Assembly: GCA_017397565.1 (NCBI GenBank)
Contig: JAFQIL010000079.1
Coordinates: 1 to 42,924 of the forward strand
Direction: 5' to 3'
Origin: Oscillospiraceae bacterium
GTDB taxonomy: Bacteria; Bacillota; Clostridia; Oscillospirales; Oscillospiraceae
DNA: 42,924 bases
Shown: positions 23,424 through 31,528 of the stretch, in pieces
Numbering within the stretch: the stretch's first letter is position 1
How the letters are laid out: every line of letters starts with the position of its first letter
Position numbers and translations under genes: made by a program
Notes under the pieces: model-generated
Told to the model about the DNA's origin: nothing
Databases searched by the model: none
The model's input: the letters and a program-made list of their open reading frames with translations, nothing else

Positions 23424-23453
23424 TTGACTATTTCCCGCTTTTCATGCTATAAT
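23424..23453 (+). promoter_or_regulatory. Promoter of the purine operon
   Basis: TTGACT (23424-23429), 18-bp spacer, extended -10 TGC-TATAAT (23445-23453). It precedes the ZTP aptamer by about 15 bases. Confidence 0.88.
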
Positions 23454-23467
23454 AATTCAGTACGAAA

Positions 23468-23541
23468 CAGGACCCTTATGACTGACGGATCAGTGGAGCA
23501 CCACACGGAGTAAGGGCTGATATTTGCCGACCGTCTGGGCA
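23468..23541 (+). promoter_or_regulatory. ZTP (pfl) riboswitch
   Basis: Senses ZTP/ZMP, which accumulate when 10-formyl-THF is short. Conserved blocks are in order: CCCTTATGACTGACGGA, a TGGAGCACCA hairpin, CGGAGTAAGGG pairing back to the first block, then GCCGACCGTCTGGGC, the highly conserved 3' domain of the class. It lies upstream of purE and the rest of the operon. Confidence 0.93.
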
Positions 23542-23575
23542 CACTTTCCCTTTCCGGGGTAAGTGCGCCCTTTTT
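23537..23575 (+). terminator. Terminator of the ZTP riboswitch expression platform
   Basis: GGGCACACTT (23537-23546) pairs with AAGTGCGCCC (23561-23570), one mismatch, inner TCCC/GGGG, followed by TTTTT. The 5' arm overlaps the aptamer's GGGC, so ZTP binding should block the terminator: an ON switch for the pur operon. Confidence 0.85.
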
Positions 23576-23628
23576 GCTTTTATCCATCCTATCAGTCCCA
23601 TATTCTAAATCTGGAGGTCACAATCAAT

Positions 23629-24111
23629 ATGAAAAAAATTGCCATTATCATGGGCTCTGACAGCGATCTGCCTGTGGTAAAAAAAGCTGCAGACACCTTG
23701 GAAGCCTTCGGTGTCCCCTACGAAATGCACGTATATTCCGCCCACCGCACCCCGGTGCAAGCGCGGGATTTTTCTCTGAACGCCCGATCTAACGGCTTCG
23801 GCGCCATCATTGCCGCCGCAGGCATGGCTGCCCACCTGGCAGGTGCTCTGGCTGCCAACACCACCCTGCCTGTCATCGGCATCCCCATGAAGTCCGGCAC
23901 CTTCTCCAACGGCATCGATGCCCTGCTCTCCACCGTGCAGATGCCCTCCGGCATCCCCGTGGCTACCGTTGCCGTAGACGGTGCGGTAAACGCCGCCCTT
24001 CTGGCCATTCAGATTTTGGCAGTCACCGATAGCGATCTTGCTGCCAAGCTGGATGCCAAGCGCGCCGCCGATGCGGAAAAGGTATTGGCCAAAGACGCCG
24101 CCCTGCAATAA
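23629..24111 (+). CDS. purE: N5-carboxyaminoimidazole ribonucleotide mutase
   Basis: Moves the carboxyl group of N5-CAIR to give CAIR in de novo purine synthesis. 160 residues from ATG 23629, preceded by CTGGAGGT. The signature GSDSDLPVV is at 9-17 and the catalytic-loop YSAHRTP, with His39, at 36-42; [15 protein letters not shown] and IGIPMKSG follow. All fit class I PurE. Class I PurE normally needs PurK to supply N5-CAIR; no purK is in this operon. First gene after the ZTP riboswitch. Confidence 0.95.
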   Translation: MKKIAIIMGSDSDLPVVKKAADTLEAFGVPYEMHVYSAHRTPVQARDFSLNARSNGFGAIIAAAGMAAHLAGALAANTTLPVIGIPMKSGTFSNGIDALLSTVQMPSGIPVATVAVDGAVNAALLAIQILAVTDSDLAAKLDAKRAADAEKVLAKDAALQ

Positions 24112-24149
24112 ATCAATTAATTTTATACTTTCAGAAAGAGGTATTTATT

Positions 24150-24839
24150 ATGGAAAACTTGAAGCTTCTGTACACCGGTAAGACCAAGAATGTTTATGCG
24201 CTGCCCAACGGCAACTGCCTGCTGCTGTTTAAGGACGACTGCACCGGCAAGGACGGTGTGTTTGATCCCGGTGAAAACTCCGTTGGCCTTACCATCGAAG
24301 GCGTAGGCGATGTGAACCTGCGTATGTCCATCTATTTCTTCGAAAAGATCAATGCTGCCGGCATCAAGACCCACTACGTTTCCGCTGACCTGGCAAATAC
24401 CACTATGGAAGTTCTGCCCGCCAAGGTTTTCGGCAAGGGTCTGGAGGTTATCTGCCGTCGCAAGGCTGTTGGCTCCTTCTTCCGCCGCTATAATGAGTAC
24501 TGCACCGAGGGTCAGGATCTGCCCTACTATGTAGAGACCACCTTCAAGAACGACGCCCTGGGTGATCCTCTGGTTACCAAGGACGGCCTGGTGGATCTGG
24601 GTGTTATGACTTCTGAGCAGTATGATTCTCTGAAGGAGCAGACTCAGGCCATCACCAAGATCGTTGCTGACGATCTGGCTGAGAAGGGCATGGAGCTGTA
24701 TGACATCAAGTTTGAGTTTGGCTACGCCCCCGACGGTAAGGTCATGCTCATCGACGAAGTAGCTTCCGGCAATATGCGTGTCTATAAAAACGGCGAGTAT
24801 GTTGACCCCATGAAGCTCAACGAGCTGTTCTTTGCCTAA
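24150..24839 (+). CDS. purC: SAICAR synthetase
   Basis: Ligates aspartate to CAIR using ATP, giving SAICAR. 229 residues, typical of the short bacterial form; ATG 24150 with AGAAAGAGG upstream. Family blocks: [10 protein letters not shown] at the N-terminus (ATP-binding lid), [49 protein letters not shown] (substrate phosphate site) and [18 protein letters not shown] near the C-terminus. Codons GCT and GTT are frequent, as in the highly expressed C1 genes. Confidence 0.96.
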   Translation: MENLKLLYTGKTKNVYALPNGNCLLLFKDDCTGKDGVFDPGENSVGLTIEGVGDVNLRMSIYFFEKINAAGIKTHYVSADLANTTMEVLPAKVFGKGLEVICRRKAVGSFFRRYNEYCTEGQDLPYYVETTFKNDALGDPLVTKDGLVDLGVMTSEQYDSLKEQTQAITKIVADDLAEKGMELYDIKFEFGYAPDGKVMLIDEVASGNMRVYKNGEYVDPMKLNELFFA

Positions 24840-24864
24840 TTATTAATCAGAAGGAGAAAACCTC

Positions 24865-26286
24865 ATGGGAGGATTTTTTGGAATTGCATCGAAGCAGGAC
24901 TGCATGATGGATGTGTTCTTCGGCGTGGATTATCATTCCCATTTGGGAACCCGCCGTGGCGGTATGGCTGCCTGGGACAAAGAGATCGGTTTGCAAAGAA
25001 AGATCCATAGCATCGAAAACTCCCCGTTTCGTACCAAATTTGAGCATATTTTTGACGAGATGCAGGGCACTTCCGTCATCGGTTGTATCAGCGATTCAGA
25101 CCCACAGCCCCTGCTGATCCGTTCCAAATTGGGCACCTTTGCCCTGACTACCGTTGGTATTGTGAACAACTCCGACCAGCTGATCCAGGATTATATGGAG
25201 CATGGCGGACATTTTGATGCCATGACCGGCGGTAAGATCAATGCCAACGAATTGATCGCTTCTTTAATCAGCCTGAAGTCCAATTTTGTGGAGGGAATCC
25301 AATTCGTTCAGGAAGTGGTGGAAGGTACTGCCAACATTCTGATCCTGACGGACGAAGGTCACCTCATCGCCGCCCGGGATAAGCTGGGCCGGATCCCGGT
25401 GCAGATCGGCAAAAATGAGGACGGCTACTGCGCCAGCTTCGAAGAGTTTGCCTTCACCAAGCTGGGCTTTGAAAAGGTCTGTGAGCTTGGTCCCGGTGAG
25501 ATCGTGGAGCTGACTTCGGACTCTATGACTCAACTGGCTGCCCCCGGCACCGAGATGCGGATGTGCGCTTTCCTGTGGTCCTATTACGGCTATCCCACCT
25601 CTACCTACGAAGGCATCAACGTGGAAGCTATGCGCTACCGTAACGGTGCTGCCATCGCAGAGCGGGATATGGAACAGGGTCGTACCATGGAAATCGACTA
25701 TGTAGGCGGTGTTCCCGATTCCGGCACCCCCCACGCCATCGGCTATGCCAACCGTACCGGCAAATCTTTTGCCCGAGCCTTTATTAAGTACACACCCACC
25801 TGGTCCCGGAGCTTCACCCCTGCCAGGCAGTCTGACCGAAAAAAGGTAGCAAAAATGAAGCAGATCCCTGTCCACGAGCTGATCAAGGACAAGAATTTGC
25901 TGTTTGTGGACGATTCCATCGTCCGGGGTACGCAGCTGCAGGAAACTGTGGATTTTCTCTACGAAAACGGCGCGAAAAGCGTACATATGCGCTCTGCCTG
26001 CCCGCCCATCATGTACGGCTGCAAATACCTCAATTTCTCCCGCTCTACCAGCGATATGGATCTGATCTCCCGCCGGGTGATCGTTGAGCTGGAGGGAGAA
26101 GAGGGCTTAAAGCACATCGAAGAATATGCCGACGGCAACACCGAGCGTGGCAAGGCCATGCGCGCTGCCATCCGGGATAAGTTTAAGTTTGACTCTTTGG
26201 GCTTCCAGACGGTGGACGGTGTGATCAAGGCCATCGGCATGGATAAATGCAAGCTTTGCACCTACTGCTGGAACGGCAAAGAATGA
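24865..26286 (+). CDS. purF: Amidophosphoribosyltransferase lacking the glutaminase cysteine
   Basis: PRPP amidotransferase homologue of 473 residues, ATG 24865 after AGAAGGAG. The phosphoribosyltransferase half is intact: GVPDSGTPHAIGYANRTG and the PRPP loop LLFVDDSIVRGTQ. The [4Fe-4S] cysteines of the Bacillus type all have counterparts: Cys234, Cys386 and C-x2-C-x2-C at 462-468. The N-terminal glutaminase half is recognisable but changed. It begins MGGFFGIASK where canonical enzymes have the nucleophile in CGVFGI. LGTRRGGMA replaces the QHRGQEAAG block, and GIVNNSDQ replaces the HNGNL oxyanion loop. Glutamine hydrolysis therefore looks impossible in the usual way. I recall similar MGGFFG forms in other Clostridia and Bacteroides. 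Possibly ammonia-dependent, or helped by another amidotransferase. Confidence 0.92.
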   Translation: MGGFFGIASKQDCMMDVFFGVDYHSHLGTRRGGMAAWDKEIGLQRKIHSIENSPFRTKFEHIFDEMQGTSVIGCISDSDPQPLLIRSKLGTFALTTVGIVNNSDQLIQDYMEHGGHFDAMTGGKINANELIASLISLKSNFVEGIQFVQEVVEGTANILILTDEGHLIAARDKLGRIPVQIGKNEDGYCASFEEFAFTKLGFEKVCELGPGEIVELTSDSMTQLAAPGTEMRMCAFLWSYYGYPTSTYEGINVEAMRYRNGAAIAERDMEQGRTMEIDYVGGVPDSGTPHAIGYANRTGKSFARAFIKYTPTWSRSFTPARQSDRKKVAKMKQIPVHELIKDKNLLFVDDSIVRGTQLQETVDFLYENGAKSVHMRSACPPIMYGCKYLNFSRSTSDMDLISRRVIVELEGEEGLKHIEEYADGNTERGKAMRAAIRDKFKFDSLGFQTVDGVIKAIGMDKCKLCTYCWNGKE

Positions 26287-26289
26287 CGA

Positions 26290-26372
26290 ACAATTAGGAA
26301 TGAGAAATGAGGAATTAGAATTTTTTCTATACCTCAACTCCTAATTCCTAACTCCTAATTCCTAATTCACAA
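26290..26372. repeat. AATTAGGAAT-type dyad inside the pur operon
   Basis: Words such as AATTAGGAATGAGAAATGAG on the left and complementary CCTAATTCCTAACTCCTAAT on the right form a hairpin around a T-rich centre. It is the same core type as copies D (23198) and E (36132) but without the outer CAAATTGCC arms. It fills the purF-purM gap up to the purM ribosome site. Confidence 0.75.
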
Positions 26373-26388
26373 AAAGGAGCTTTTTACT

Positions 26389-27441
26389 ATGGATCATAAG
26401 AACTCCCATTCTGCCAGCTATGCTGCTGCCGGTGTGGATATCACCGCCGGCTACAAGGCTGTGGAGCTGATGAAAAAGCACGTTGCCCGGACCCGTAACG
26501 AAGGCTGCCTGGACGATGTGGGCGGCTTCGGCGGCTGCTTCGGCTTAAACCTTGCCGGTATTGAAGAGCCTGTTCTGGTCTCCGGCACCGACGGCTGCGG
26601 CACCAAGGTAAAGCTGGCCATCCTTATGGACAAGCACGACACCATCGGCATCGATGCCGTTGCCATGTGCGTCAACGATATTATCTGCTGCGGTGCAAAG
26701 CCCCTGTTTTTCCTGGACTACATCGCCTGCGGCAAGAACTACCCTGAAAAGATCGCCCAGATCGTTGCCGGTGTGGCAGAAGGCTGTGTCCAGTCCGGCG
26801 CCGCTCTGATTGGCGGCGAGACTGCGGAGCATCCCGGTCTGATGCCCCTGGAGGATTATGACCTTGCCGGTTTTGCCGTAGGTGTGGTGGATAAGAAAAA
26901 GATCCTGGACAACACCAAAATGGCAGAAGGCGACGTGGTCATCGCTTTGGCTTCCACCGGCATCCACTCTAACGGCTTCAGCCTGTGCCGCCGGGTGTTC
27001 AACATTGATAACAACCCCGACCATCTGTACATCCCCCGGGAGGAGCTGAATGGCCGCACCATCGCCGAGGCTCTGCTGGAGCCCACCCGGATCTATGTCA
27101 AGAGCATCCTGGCTCTGCTGGAGAAGGTGGATGTAAAGGGTATCTCCCACATCACCGGCGGCGGCTTCTATGAAAATATCCCCCGCTCCATTCCCGATGG
27201 TCTCTGCGCCAGGATCGACAAGGCTTCCGTCAAGGTGCTGCCTATCTTCGATCTCATCGCTTCCTGGGGCAATATCCCTGAGCGTGATATGTTCAACACC
27301 TACAACATGGGCGTTGGCATGAGCGTAGTGGTTCCCGCCGCCCAGGTGGAAACCGCTTTGGAGATTCTGAAGGCAAACGGCGAAAACGCCTACGTCATCG
27401 GCCAGATCGTAAAGGGCGAAGAAAAGGTGATCCTGGAATGA
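26389..27441 (+). CDS. purM: Phosphoribosylformylglycinamidine cyclo-ligase (AIR synthetase)
   Basis: ATP-dependent ring closure of FGAM to AIR. 350 residues, normal length. AAAAAGGAGC precedes ATG 26389. Family blocks: SYAAAGVDITAGYKAVELMK (N-terminal), VSGTDGCGTKVKLA, CVNDIICCGAKPLFFLDY, IGGETAEHPGLM, GFAVGVVDKKK and HITGGGFYENIPR. All are standard PurM. The end overlaps purN by ATGA, so the two are translationally coupled. Confidence 0.97.
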   Translation: MDHKNSHSASYAAAGVDITAGYKAVELMKKHVARTRNEGCLDDVGGFGGCFGLNLAGIEEPVLVSGTDGCGTKVKLAILMDKHDTIGIDAVAMCVNDIICCGAKPLFFLDYIACGKNYPEKIAQIVAGVAEGCVQSGAALIGGETAEHPGLMPLEDYDLAGFAVGVVDKKKILDNTKMAEGDVVIALASTGIHSNGFSLCRRVFNIDNNPDHLYIPREELNGRTIAEALLEPTRIYVKSILALLEKVDVKGISHITGGGFYENIPRSIPDGLCARIDKASVKVLPIFDLIASWGNIPERDMFNTYNMGVGMSVVVPAAQVETALEILKANGENAYVIGQIVKGEEKVILE

Positions 27442-28061
27442 AGCGGATCGCAGTTCTTGTTTCCGGCGGCGGCACAAACCTGCAGGCATTGATCGATGCC
27501 CAAGCCCGTGGCGAGCTGGGCAACGGTGAGATCGCTGCTGTCATCTCCACAAAACCCGGTGCCTATGCACTGGAACGCGCCGCCAAAGCCGGCATTGCAG
27601 GTTTTGTCCTTCCCCGGAAAGAATTTGAATCCAACAGGGCTATTACCGTAGCATTGGTAGCGCTTCTGCGGAAGCTTGATATCCACTTGGTGGTATTGGC
27701 CGGTTGCATGACCATCTTCACAAGCGAACTGGTGGAAGCTTACCCTAACGCCATTATGAATGTCCACCCTGCTCTGATCCCCTCCTTCTGCGGCCCCGGC
27801 TACTATGGCCTGCGGGTCCACGAAGAAGCGATTAAATACGGTGTGAAGCTTTCCGGCGCAACGGTGCATTTTGTCAGCGAAGAATGCGACGGCGGTCCTA
27901 TCATTGCCCAAAAGGCCGTAGAGGTCCGTACCGATGACACCCCTGAAATCCTGCAAAAGCGGATCATGGAGCAGGCAGAATGGATTCTGCTGCCCCAGGC
28001 AGTAAAAGCCTTCTGCGATGACCGGATCACGGTGGAAGGAAGAACCGTCATTATTCGTTAA
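27438..28061 (+). CDS. purN: Phosphoribosylglycinamide formyltransferase
   Basis: Transfers the formyl group of 10-formyl-THF to GAR; this step consumes the product of Fhs encoded at the start of the window. 207 residues, start ATG 27438 overlapping the purM stop. Motifs: phosphate-binding VLVSGGGTNLQAL near the N-terminus, catalytic NVHPALIPSF (Asn and His), and EECDGGPIIAQ carrying the catalytic Asp. The central VVLAGCMTIFTSELV region is as usual. Nothing abnormal. Confidence 0.96.
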   Translation: MKRIAVLVSGGGTNLQALIDAQARGELGNGEIAAVISTKPGAYALERAAKAGIAGFVLPRKEFESNRAITVALVALLRKLDIHLVVLAGCMTIFTSELVEAYPNAIMNVHPALIPSFCGPGYYGLRVHEEAIKYGVKLSGATVHFVSEECDGGPIIAQKAVEVRTDDTPEILQKRIMEQAEWILLPQAVKAFCDDRITVEGRTVIIR

Positions 28062-28064
28062 CCC

Positions 28065-28135
28065 GTAGGGGCCGATGCCCACACCGGCCCAATATGCAAA
28101 ACCAAATACGGGCCGATGTGGGCATCGGTCCCTAC
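28065..28135. repeat. GTAGGG-type palindrome inside the pur operon
   Basis: Arms of 26 bases (28065-28090 and 28110-28135), complementary at 24 of 26 positions and starting GTAGGGGCCGATGCCCACA. It begins 4 bases after the purN stop and ends directly against the GAAGGAG ribosome site of the next gene. Confidence 0.85.
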
Positions 28136-28148
28136 GAAGGAGAATATC

Positions 28149-28862
28149 ATGAACGTTTACGAGATCGGCTCCATGGCCGAAAAACTGGCAAATAACACCT
28201 ATCCCGGCCGGGGTATCGTCCTTGGCACCACCCCCGACGGCAAGAAAGCCGTTGCCGCATACTTTATTATGGGACGTTCCGTTAACTCCCGCAACCGCAT
28301 TTTCGCTTTGGAGCCTGACGGCATCCGCACAGAAGCTCATGATCCCAGCCTGATGAAGGATCCTCATCTGATCATCTACCATCCGGTCCGGGAGCTGGGT
28401 AAGGGCCTCATCGTCACCAACGGTGACCAGACTGACACCATTTGGGAGTTTGCCGCCCGGGGCGAAAGCTGGGAAGCCGCCCTGCGGACCCGTATGTTTG
28501 AAGACGACGGTCCCAACTGGACCCCCCGTATTTCCGGTCTGCAGGCCGGTGACGGCAGCTACAAGATGTCTATCCTGAAGGCTGCCGACCCTGAGGGCAA
28601 AGCCTGTGCAAGATTCTTCTGGGAATATCCCGCCACTGCCGGTCTGGGTCATTTCCTGCACACCTATGTCTGTGACGGTAACCCCGTGATCCCCACCTTC
28701 CAGGGTGAGCCCGAGCGTGTGTGCATTCCTGCTGATATCGAAGCTTTCACCAAAGAGCTGTGGGAAAACTTAAACGAGAACAACAAGATTTCTCTGTTTG
28801 TCCGCTATACTGACCTGGAAACCGGTAAGTATGAGCAGCGGATCCTCAACAAGCATCAGTAA
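28149..28862 (+). CDS. purO: IMP cyclohydrolase, archaeal PurO type
   Basis: Closes FAICAR to IMP, the last step of the pathway. 237 residues from ATG 28149 with GAAGGAG at 28136-28142. The protein is unrelated to the usual PurH N-terminal domain and resembles PurO. Blocks: NTYPGRGIVLGTTPDGKKAV, IMGRSVNSRNRIFALEPDGI with the Arg-rich substrate site, LIIYHPVRELGKGLIVTNGD and TPRISGLQAG. It sits immediately before the stand-alone AICAR transformylase gene. PurO was first described in methanogens and also occurs in Clostridia. Confidence comes from motif recall plus the operon. Confidence 0.88.
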   Translation: MNVYEIGSMAEKLANNTYPGRGIVLGTTPDGKKAVAAYFIMGRSVNSRNRIFALEPDGIRTEAHDPSLMKDPHLIIYHPVRELGKGLIVTNGDQTDTIWEFAARGESWEAALRTRMFEDDGPNWTPRISGLQAGDGSYKMSILKAADPEGKACARFFWEYPATAGLGHFLHTYVCDGNPVIPTFQGEPERVCIPADIEAFTKELWENLNENNKISLFVRYTDLETGKYEQRILNKHQ

Positions 28863-28877
28863 TCGGAGGTCATAACC

Positions 28878-30062
28878 ATGAAAACATTTGAATTGAAATA
28901 CGGCTGCAACCCCAATCAGAAGCCCGCTTCTGTGTATATGCACGACGAAACCGAGCTGCCCTTTGAGATCCTCAACGGCCGCCCCGGTTACATCAACTTT
29001 ATGGACGCTCTGAACTCCTGGCAGCTGGTCAAGGAGCTGAAAGAAGCCACCGGCATGGCTTGCGCCACTTCCTTCAAGCACGTTTCTCCCACCTCTGCCG
29101 CCGTGGGCAAGGTTCTTCCTCTGGAGCTGAAGAAGGCTTGCTTTGTAGAAGATGTTCAGGGTCTGGACGAAAATCCCTTGGCCTGCGCCTATGTCCGCGC
29201 CCGTGGCACAGACCGTATGTGCAGTTTCGGTGACTGGGTCGCCCTTTCCGATGTGTGCGACGCCATGACCGCCAAGCTGATCCAGCCCGAGGTTTCCGAC
29301 GGTGTTATTGCTCCCGGCTACACCGACGAAGCTTTGGCCATTCTGAAAACCAAGCGCAAGGGCAGCTACAACGTGGTAAAAATCGACCCCAATTTCGTTC
29401 CCGATGCCCAGGAGCGCAAACAGGTTTACGGCATCACCTTTGAGCAGGGCCGCAACAACTTCAAGATTGGTGAGCATCTGCTTCAGAACATCGTTACCGC
29501 CAACAAGGAGCTGCCCGAAAGCGCCAAGATCGACCTGATCGTTGCTCTGATCACCCTGAAGTATACCCAATCTAACTCCGTTTGCTATGCTGTAGACGGT
29601 CAGGCTATCGGTGTTGGTGCCGGTCAGCAGTCCAGAATCCATTGCACCCGTCTTGCAGGCTCCAAGGCAGATACCTGGTTCCTCCGGCAGCACCCCAAGA
29701 CCCTGGCACTGCAGTTCAGAGAGGATCTGGGCCGGGCAAACCGGGATAACGTCATTGACGGCTACATCAACGGCAACGAAGAGGATGTCTGCGAAGAGGG
29801 CATCTGGCAGAACTACTTCACCGTCCGCCCCGAGCGGCTGACTGAGGAAGACAAGAAAGCCTGGCTGTCCACCCGGCAGAATGTGGCTTTGGGCAGCGAT
29901 GCCTTCTTCCCCTTCTCCGACAATATCAAGCGTGCTTATGCTTCCGGCGTTAAGTACATCGCTGAGCCCGGCGGCTCCATCCGGGACGACCTGGTTATTG
30001 AAGAATGCGACAAGAAGGGCATAGTCATGGCCTTCACCGGTATGCGCCTGTTCCATCATTGA
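28878..30062 (+). CDS. purH: AICAR transformylase (PurH C-terminal domain as a separate protein)
   Basis: Formylates AICAR with 10-formyl-THF to FAICAR. 394 residues, ATG 28878 after ATCGGAGGT. It starts directly with the transformylase domain (FELKYGCNPNQKPASVY); there is no IMP cyclohydrolase/MGS-like domain, in contrast to usual bifunctional PurH of about 510-530 residues. Catalytic block SFKHVSPTSAAVG with Lys-His, then QSNSVCYAVDGQAIGVGAGQ and the C-terminal PGGSIRDDLVIEECDKKGI and FTGMRLFHH. It pairs with PurO, which supplies the missing cyclohydrolase. ZMP, its substrate, is the precursor of the ligand sensed by the operon's riboswitch. Confidence 0.95.
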   Translation: MKTFELKYGCNPNQKPASVYMHDETELPFEILNGRPGYINFMDALNSWQLVKELKEATGMACATSFKHVSPTSAAVGKVLPLELKKACFVEDVQGLDENPLACAYVRARGTDRMCSFGDWVALSDVCDAMTAKLIQPEVSDGVIAPGYTDEALAILKTKRKGSYNVVKIDPNFVPDAQERKQVYGITFEQGRNNFKIGEHLLQNIVTANKELPESAKIDLIVALITLKYTQSNSVCYAVDGQAIGVGAGQQSRIHCTRLAGSKADTWFLRQHPKTLALQFREDLGRANRDNVIDGYINGNEEDVCEEGIWQNYFTVRPERLTEEDKKAWLSTRQNVALGSDAFFPFSDNIKRAYASGVKYIAEPGGSIRDDLVIEECDKKGIVMAFTGMRLFHH

Positions 30063-30240
30063 TCCAACACGCTCGCCCCCCTCGTTTACGAGGGGGGTGG
30101 CCGAGCGTAAGCGAGGCCGGGGGGAGCCTTGGTTGCGTTTCAAACTCCCCCAGTCAAATTGCCTGAAATCGACAATTTGACAGCCCCCTCTTAAAAGCGG
30201 GGGCCGAGGCGGCCTACGGCCGCAAAAATCCCCATTTTTT
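30063..30240. repeat. Repeat-rich spacer between purH and purD
   Basis: No gene. It holds CCCCCCTCG-TTTA-CGAGGGGGG (about 30078-30099), GGCCGAGCG/CGAGGCC, TCAAATTG-N-CAATTTGA (about 30156-30180), CCCCCTCTTAAAAGCGGGGG and GGCGGCCTACGGCCGC. These are palindromic units like the CCTTCCCC repeats at 2760-2892. It leaves the purD ribosome site intact. Confidence 0.6.
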
Positions 30241-30251
30241 GGAGGTAACTT

Positions 30252-31517
30252 ATGAAACTGCTTGTCGTTGGCGGCGGTGGCCGGGAACACGCCATCATCC
30301 GCTCTTTGAAGAAAAACCCCGATGTAAAAACCATCTACGCAGCCCCCGGCAACGGTGGCATTGCCTGGGACGCCATCTGCGTTCCCATTGGGGCAACAGA
30401 AATCGAGAAAATCGTGGCCTTTGCTACAGAAAATAAGATCGACTATGCCGTGGTCGCTCCCGACGATCCTCTGGTCCTTGGCTGTGTAGATGCGCTGGAG
30501 GAAAAGGGTATCCCCTGCTTCGGTCCCCGGAAAAACGCCGCCATCATTGAAGGCAGCAAGGCTTTCTCCAAGAATCTGATGAAGAAGTACGGCATTCCCA
30601 CCGCTTCTTACGAGATCTTTACGGATCTTTCCAAGGCTCTTGCGTATTTGGAAACTGCCCCCATTCCTACAGTCGTTAAGGCTGACGGTCTGGCTCTGGG
30701 CAAGGGCGTCATCATCGCCCAGACCCGGGAAGAAGCCAAGCAGGCCGTTACCGACATGATGGCAAACGCCAAGTTCGGAAAGTCCGGATCCACCGTGGTC
30801 ATTGAGGAATTCCTCACCGGCCCGGAGGTTTCCGTTTTGGCCTTTACCGACGGCAAGGTGGTACGCCCCATGGTTTCCTCCATGGATCACAAGCGGGCCG
30901 GGGACAACGATACCGGTCTCAACACCGGCGGCATGGGCACCATCGCCCCCAACCCCTATTACACTGAAGACATCGCCAAGCAGTGCATGAAAGAGATTTT
31001 CCTGCCCACCATCCGAGCTATGAAGAAGGAAAAGCGGACCTTCAAGGGCTGCCTGTATTTTGGCTTGATGCTGACCCCCAAGGGGCCCAAGGTCATTGAA
31101 TACAACTGCCGTTTCGGCGATCCCGAAACTCAGGTGGTGCTGCCTCTGCTGAAAAGCGATCTGCTCACCGTTATGATGGCCTGCACCAACGGCACTTTGG
31201 CAAAAACCCCTGTCCGTTTCTCCAAAAAGCATGCCTGCTGTGTCATCAAAGCTTCCAAGGGTTATCCCGAAAGCTACAAGAAGGGTTACAAGCTGACTAT
31301 GTCTGACCGGGCTGCCAAGGCTACTTTTGTGGCCGGCGCCAAGCTGGAGGACGGTAAGCTGCTCACCTCCGGCGGTCGTGTCACCGGCACCACAGCTGTC
31401 CGCGGCACTTTGGAAGAAGCCATTACCGCCGCCTACCGACTTTCTGCCGGTGTTAAGTTTGCCAACGCCTACAGCCGCAGCGATATCGGTCAAAAGGCTT
31501 TGGCTGCGAAGAAATAA
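30252..31517 (+). CDS. purD: Phosphoribosylamine--glycine ligase
   Basis: ATP-grasp ligase making GAR from phosphoribosylamine and glycine. 421 residues, usual length; TTTGGAGG before ATG 30252. Blocks: MKLLVVGGGGREHAI (N-terminal Rossmann-like), APGNGGIAWDA, ATP-grasp KADGLALGKGVIIAQTREEA, EEFLTGPEVSVLAFTDG, MDHKRAGDNDTGLNTGGMG and EYNCRFGDPETQVVLPLL with the metal-binding residues. It uses phosphoribosylamine, which normally comes from PurF, here altered in its glutaminase half. Confidence 0.97.
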   Translation: MKLLVVGGGGREHAIIRSLKKNPDVKTIYAAPGNGGIAWDAICVPIGATEIEKIVAFATENKIDYAVVAPDDPLVLGCVDALEEKGIPCFGPRKNAAIIEGSKAFSKNLMKKYGIPTASYEIFTDLSKALAYLETAPIPTVVKADGLALGKGVIIAQTREEAKQAVTDMMANAKFGKSGSTVVIEEFLTGPEVSVLAFTDGKVVRPMVSSMDHKRAGDNDTGLNTGGMGTIAPNPYYTEDIAKQCMKEIFLPTIRAMKKEKRTFKGCLYFGLMLTPKGPKVIEYNCRFGDPETQVVLPLLKSDLLTVMMACTNGTLAKTPVRFSKKHACCVIKASKGYPESYKKGYKLTMSDRAAKATFVAGAKLEDGKLLTSGGRVTGTTAVRGTLEEAITAAYRLSAGVKFANAYSRSDIGQKALAAKK

Positions 31518-31528
31518 GGAGGAATTCC

